Positions 57,001 through 64,000 of a stretch of 64,000 bases of DNA are shown here, piece after piece. Source of the DNA: Glandiceps talaboti (Eukaryota > Hemichordata > Enteropneusta > Spengelidae). The position numbers and the translations under genes are program-made. The stretch lies in the NCBI RefSeq assembly GCF_964340395.1, contig NC_135554.1:21537592-21601591 (forward strand). Reading direction: 5' to 3'. Position 1 is the stretch's first letter, and each line of letters starts with the position of its first letter. The notes beneath the pieces are model-generated. The model was not told where the DNA came from, made no database searches, and saw only the letters and a program-made list of their open reading frames with translations.

Positions 57001-57306
57001 TCCTCACGGATTCACCACTTGGGCACACTTCATTCGCCTTTACAGAGTGACGAATATCTCGACGTCTGGCAATGAGACTATAGTTTCCATTAGTCTACCT
57101 AGAAACAAGTAGAACACTGTAATGTTTATTGAACTGCATAGATTAATTTCCATGGATCTTGATATTTGCTCCTTTTTTTTTCACAGACCAAAGGTCGTCT
57201 ATCCCATGCCAGTGGTGATGTCACCGGTGGCTGCTGTCAGGAATATGTAGTTTTCCATCCGTCCCAAGCCTTACCACTTTACCTCATAGAGTACAAACTC
57301 GTCTGA
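45470..57306 (+). CDS. GNAT acetyltransferase-like and PARP-like fusion protein
   Basis: Fifteen exons (45470-45679, 46301-46436, 46842-47073, 47683-47853, 48390-48477, 49743-49926, 50720-50880, 51188-51263, 52240-52323, 52745-52852, 53456-53598, 54487-54637, 55240-55313, 55837-55941, 57187-57306) join in frame to 680 residues. Residues 117-200 are strongly acidic, and RKRRKKRR (212-219) is a nuclear localisation signal. Residues about 235-325 look like the second half of a GNAT fold: the acetyl-CoA loop RKFGLG (269-274), then IVVYADHSAVSFFAHYGY (293-310). Residues about 340-500 are helical and partly coiled coil. Residues 556-680 are PARP-like: LYYCGS (558-563), GVGLYFSQYASKAAQFS (589-605), QEYVVFHPSQALPLYLIEY (659-677). 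By alignment the triad is C561, Y593, E660. I know no standard name. Start: first ATG; an ATG at residue 6 has better context. It could be two genes, but every junction keeps phase. Confidence 0.88.
46132..46185. repeat. (TA)n-(TG)n-(AG)n microsatellite
   Basis: Adjacent dinucleotide tracts lie in intron 1 of the GNAT-PARP gene. Confidence 0.9.
47152..47347. mobile_element. Foldback element in GNAT-PARP intron 3
   Basis: GAGTGCCAGTGTGGCATACT...GTGAGTGCTTGCAGT is mirrored by ACTGCAAGCAAGAGTG...CCACACAGACACTC, with arms of about 47 bp. Weaker pairing continues outward through TATTATCATATGA and TATTATTATATG. Confidence 0.7.
48791..49357. repeat. 44-bp minisatellite, about 12 copies, with 54-bp variants
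   Basis: The unit contains ACACCACAGGTCACATAGTG and AGGCTATGTCGAGGGCTTGT. Some copies carry an extra AGTAGTTGT, giving a higher-order pattern of short and long units. It lies in GNAT-PARP intron 5. Confidence 0.93.
51372..51636. mobile_element. Element with inverted ends ACAGGGATGTAGCTAA, about 265 bp
   Basis: The left end ACAGGGATGTAGCTAA and the right end TTATCTACATCCCTGC are inverted repeats. The interior is non-coding. It lies in GNAT-PARP intron 8. Confidence 0.65.
53615..54075. repeat. Long (CTGT)n arrays in GNAT-PARP intron 11
   Basis: CTGT tracts at about 53615-53710 and 53860-54012 are separated by unique sequence. GT-rich and TA-rich tails run to about 54100. Confidence 0.95.
54650..54803. 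mobile_element. Small MITE-like element, about 154 bp
   Basis: The ends ACAGTGCTTTTGCTAAGG and CCTTAGCAAAAACACTGT are inverted repeats with one mismatch. The interior has partly paired GGTTGGGGAAC and GGTAACCC blocks. It begins 12 bases after the exon 12 donor. Confidence 0.8.
56352..56569. mobile_element. Foldback element, arms about 100 bp, in GNAT-PARP intron 14
   Basis: The central stem pairs TTACTTCATCGTAATTGTGT with ACACAATTACGATGAAGTAA around 56401-56508. The pairing extends outward through GGCTATGGCT/AGCCGTAGCC to GATTACCTCAACATGATTAA and its mirror at 56546-56569. Confidence 0.85.
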
Positions 57307-57964
57307 AATCTACTCCTACTTACCATAACTGATTTATTGAACAGCCACAATACAAGTGGACATTGTAATCATTCCAAGCAACCTTTTTTATTATGCATAC
57401 TTTAAAAAAAGAAATCAGCTCCAATAATTGTGACAAATCCAAAGTATTTTGGGAGATACATTAGTTTTAGCAATGGCGTGCAAACAAAAATTTTACTTCC
57501 AAGTGAGTAGTAAACAAGGCCAGTGTGATTGCACAATATTACATGTAAAGTAATTTTTACCCAAACATTAGAACCCCAAATTACAAAGAGGGGTGAAATA
57601 TTATAAAATTTACGCACACAGTAATCTTACTTTAATTTCTGAGGTACACCCAAGCAATGATCTAGTTTACATTTTTGTGAATACATCCCATGAATCTTAA
57701 TGTCTCAGTACTCTCTTTCATCCAAATCATAGATCCATGACGTCAACTGTACTTATTATGTAATTTCATGCTTTTAATTAGGGGTTTGATCATTTCAATC
57801 TGAACTTTGAAACTTTTATTTTTGAATATGTACAGATTTTGTAGCATTTAATCCATCCATTTGAAGAGTACAGTTTTTTAGTGGAATTTTGACATGTATG
57901 TAAATTTTGTTATTTTTGAAAGATATCAATTAAGAAGATGTACTGTAATATGTTGGCGTGTGCA

Positions 57965-57970
57965 AATAAA
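57965..57970 (+). terminator. AATAAA polyadenylation signal, GNAT-PARP gene
   Basis: TGCAAATAAAATACTG lies about 660 bases after the stop codon, with a T/G-rich stretch following. Confidence 0.65.
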
Positions 57971-58659
57971 ATACTGTAAGTTGTGATAGTCTAATGATTG
58001 GTGTATCTTAATTTATGCATGTTATGTTGGCAAGAATGTTACTTGTAGAACAGTGGATCAACTGCACAATAGATAAACATTTGTATTCAAGCTAGGGAGT
58101 TTGGGTTATGGATAGAGATAGGGTTAGACTCCCTGGCATAATCCCAATATGTATTTTCTGCATATTAGGGCATCTTGCATCACCTATCAGATAGCACAAG
58201 AGTAGCCTGATGGGGCACAGCATATCTGATAGTCTCCATCATGTTCGCTGCAGTATGTAATTAGGCAACCATGAGGATATTTCATTCCTACAGATAGTAT
58301 TTGAATATTCTTCATGCATTTAATGGGAATGTATTCATTCAAAGTCTATAACTATTTCAACTTGTTAAGAATGACACTTTGAATGTGTAGTCTAAGAAAT
58401 GCTGTGTTGGAGCGCCCTCACACATCAGCCAACCACGATGAGGGCAGAACGACATGGCATATGTTACAACTGTCAACTATTCTGGCCCTCTCTATTAATG
58501 ACCAACTTTTGTGACCCCCTGTATGAATCCACAGCTTTCAACCAGCTCTTCTAGTGACCAAAATAATCAAAACATTTTCTAGACTAATTTGGCATACCGT
58601 GGTGCTAGTTTTGGTAATAAAGACTACTTGAATACATAGGTATTTTTATACATCATACA

Positions 58660-58665
58660 TTTATT
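58660..58665 (-). terminator. AATAAA polyadenylation signal, SNF8
   Basis: TTTATT on the plus strand, 181 bases past the SNF8 stop on the minus strand. Confidence 0.6.
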
Positions 58666-58845
58666 ATAAAAGTGCTGATGTACTGCAAATACTTGATTGA
58701 CATCAGTAAAATTACTGGCATCTTACATTTCAAATATCAATACAATATATCTCAAATGAATCGATAAATAATGATTTAATAATCTAATCGGATGCAAAAT
58801 CTGTGTATATAACTATAATTCTATCAATTGCACATTATGTCAAGC

Positions 58846-59592
58846 TTATGAAGTATCAGCAAAAAGGCCAGGAAACCAATACAATGTTTCTGGTCTTGCT
58901 TGGTCATCAACCCAAGCAAGTCCCTCTTTGACCATATAGTTAATTGCTAGTGTGGACCGCTCTTCTTCCCATCCTAACTGCTTCTTAAGTTGTGGAACTG
59001 AAATATGTCCAGTGTCTTTAGCTGCCTGCAATACACTTGTATGGTCCATGTTTAATTCAGCTGGCACTGACTGAACCAAGTAATTATTTCCATCCCCAAC
59101 TTTCAGTAAGGTAAAACCATTACCAAGGATTTTCAGTTTCTTAATAGCTCGCATTAGGTCATCAACGCTAACATCTTGGGCCTGCTTGGATTTTCCTCGT
59201 GTGGTCTTTACTCTTTGCAACAGTTCATTCAAATACAGAAGGCCACCATTTCTATGCTGTGTTGCCAAGCATACTTCGATTGTCTGGACTCCTAATTCGT
59301 AGTAAAAATCACCAACACCGAGCATTTCTGACCAAAATCCTTTCCCTGAAGCTAGGGGATCAACACCTATAGTTGCGCACATCTCTTGAAACTGGGTTCG
59401 AAACTCGGGATTCTTTCGTATTTCATTTTTGTGCTTCCCAGCGAAGTCCTCCAGATACGTTCTGAAGGCCTCCAGTTGTTTTGACATCTGAGTCAGTTGA
59501 TCTGCAGCTATAGATGTTCCTTTATCTTTGAACTTGGCTTCTGCAAGCCGCTTCTTGTTAATAGCACCTACTCCACCGGCTCTTCGATGCAT
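58846..59592 (-). CDS. SNF8: ESCRT-II subunit SNF8 (VPS22/EAP30), intronless
   Basis: A single open frame of 248 residues begins MHRRAGGVGAINKKRLAEAK, like human SNF8. Highly conserved blocks follow: KNPEFRTQFQEMCATIGVDP, LASGKGFWSEMLGVGDFYYE, QTIEVCLATQHRNGG, LMRAIKKLKILGNGF and YLVQSVPAELNMDHT. Residues 1 to about 60 form the N-terminal helical part; the rest forms two winged-helix domains. The C-terminus ends at PGLFADTS, about ten residues shorter than human (258). Known role: SNF8 forms ESCRT-II with VPS25 and VPS36, which sorts ubiquitinated receptors into multivesicular endosomes. The gene has no intron, unlike every other complete gene in the window. The frame is intact and conserved, so it is very likely functional. 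Head to head with the gene at 60057, start codons 464 bp apart. Confidence 0.97.
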   Translation of the reverse strand: MHRRAGGVGAINKKRLAEAKFKDKGTSIAADQLTQMSKQLEAFRTYLEDFAGKHKNEIRKNPEFRTQFQEMCATIGVDPLASGKGFWSEMLGVGDFYYELGVQTIEVCLATQHRNGGLLYLNELLQRVKTTRGKSKQAQDVSVDDLMRAIKKLKILGNGFTLLKVGDGNNYLVQSVPAELNMDHTSVLQAAKDTGHISVPQLKKQLGWEEERSTLAINYMVKEGLAWVDDQARPETLYWFPGLFADTS

Positions 59593-60056
59593 CTTGAAGT
59601 ACAGTATAAACTACCTTACATGCACAGAGTGAAATGTTTGGGAAGCAATGTTTGTACTCCTTCACGTCTAGATTAGAAGGGCTTCACTTCTTCCTGCCGA
59701 TCCCTTTACCCACCATTCATGCATTTGTAGCTTGTCACTTCCCCCAATTTGTTCGATCAATTACAACTTACATAGCTATTAATTAGAACATCATTAAATA
59801 TTTTAAATACTAAATATATATTAAATGATTAATTTTCAAAAATAAAACGTGTTTATTATTACTGTGATGAAATAATTATTGAATCTGCAATGTTGAAAAT
59901 ACAGAAAATATACAGGGTCATGAACTCCCTCAACGTTGAATGTTTGAGAGGATAATGACGTCATAGGGAAACGGCGACCTGTCAAGACACCTGTTGGAAG
60001 TACGTCGAGATATTTTCAGGCAGAAGAAGTGTAATTTACCTTTCCAGAGCCCAGTC
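59593..60056. promoter_or_regulatory. Shared promoter region of SNF8 and the 60057 gene
   Basis: This 464-bp divergent gap holds a perfect palindromic CRE-type site TGACGTCA at 59956-59963, about 94 bases before the plus-strand start codon. ATF/CREB factors bind this motif. Which gene it serves is inference. Confidence 0.55.
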
Positions 60057-63640
<3,584 letters not shown>

Positions 63641-64000
63641 AATACTAAACATAGAGAATGTATCTTGACCAATGAAAGTCAACTTAAGTTAATACTTACC
63701 CATTCTGATAACAATTTTTCTTGTAAATTTTCATTTCCTTCATTATGTCCCATTGTACAGTAGCCAAGAAAACATGTGGAAACACCATACATACTATCAT
63801 CCAACACTACATTCCAAGACAAAGACATTGAAATTTAATGATTTTTAATGATTCCTGAACTTGAAAGTGATCAGTTATGCTTGATTTGATTTGATTTGAT
63901 TTGATTTGGTTTGATATGATTTAAACACTTCATTGTTTTGGGATGGTGTTTTTTGTCATAATTCCATAGACATTGTTTTCAATCAGATAAATTTTAAAAG
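63641..64000. other. 3' flank of the 60057 gene
   Basis: This is probable 3' UTR. It contains (TTGAT)n at 63879-63910. No canonical AATAAA is visible before the window ends, so the transcript end may lie beyond. Confidence 0.5.

Larger units (their letters stand above)
57307..58845. other. 3' UTRs of convergent GNAT-PARP and SNF8 genes
   Basis: A plus-strand poly(A) signal at 57965-57970 and a minus-strand one at 58660-58665 define two facing 3' ends about 0.7 kb apart. I see no gene between them. Confidence 0.65.

Overview
This is nuclear DNA of an invertebrate animal. It is AT-rich, with multi-exon genes, GT-AG introns of about 0.1 to 3 kb, many microsatellites and many short foldback elements. 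The proteins are close to human FDX2, FBXL12, YIPF1/2, HDAC3 and SNF8. AT-rich codon use, repeat style and gene density fit a marine invertebrate (hemichordate, cephalochordate or lophotrochozoan). I cannot name the phylum from sequence alone. I joined the coding exons by hand from splice signals, reading phase and remembered family sequences. Six multi-exon models close in frame.

Layout: (1) 1-9485 holds repeats and no supported gene apart from a possible last exon at 5864-5965. (2) 9486-9836 (-) is the first exon of an unrecognised secreted protein, head to head with FDX2 (10508-14423, +). (3) FBXL12-like (18573-20060, -) is head to head with YIPF1/2 (20609-28847, +). (4) HDAC3 (34612-45093, -) is head to head with a 15-exon gene (45470-57306, +) whose predicted 680-residue product joins a GNAT acetyltransferase-like region, a nuclear localisation signal, a helical region and a PARP-like ADP-ribosyltransferase domain. 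(5) SNF8 (58846-59592, -), intronless here, is head to head with an unrecognised, probably N-myristoylated protein (60057-63640, +).

Strand alternates at every gene, giving four divergent pairs whose start codons lie about 380 to 670 bp apart, separated by convergent tails. The genes serve different systems: mitochondrial Fe-S biogenesis, SCF ubiquitin ligase, Golgi membrane traffic, chromatin deacetylation and ESCRT-II sorting. The strongest candidate for something undescribed is the GNAT-PARP gene. It faces HDAC3 across a 376-bp shared promoter region, and its PARP-type triad reads Cys-Tyr-Glu instead of His-Tyr-Glu.

Non-coding structure is rich: a perfect 19 x 48-bp satellite in a YIPF intron, minisatellites with units of about 17, 30, 44, 49 and 55 bp, about ten foldback or terminal-inverted-repeat elements, and two tandem duplications that copied splice sites (FDX2 exon 4 acceptor, HDAC3 exon 7 donor). 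I saw no convincing tRNA, rRNA, CRISPR array, retrovirus-like element or bacterial operon.
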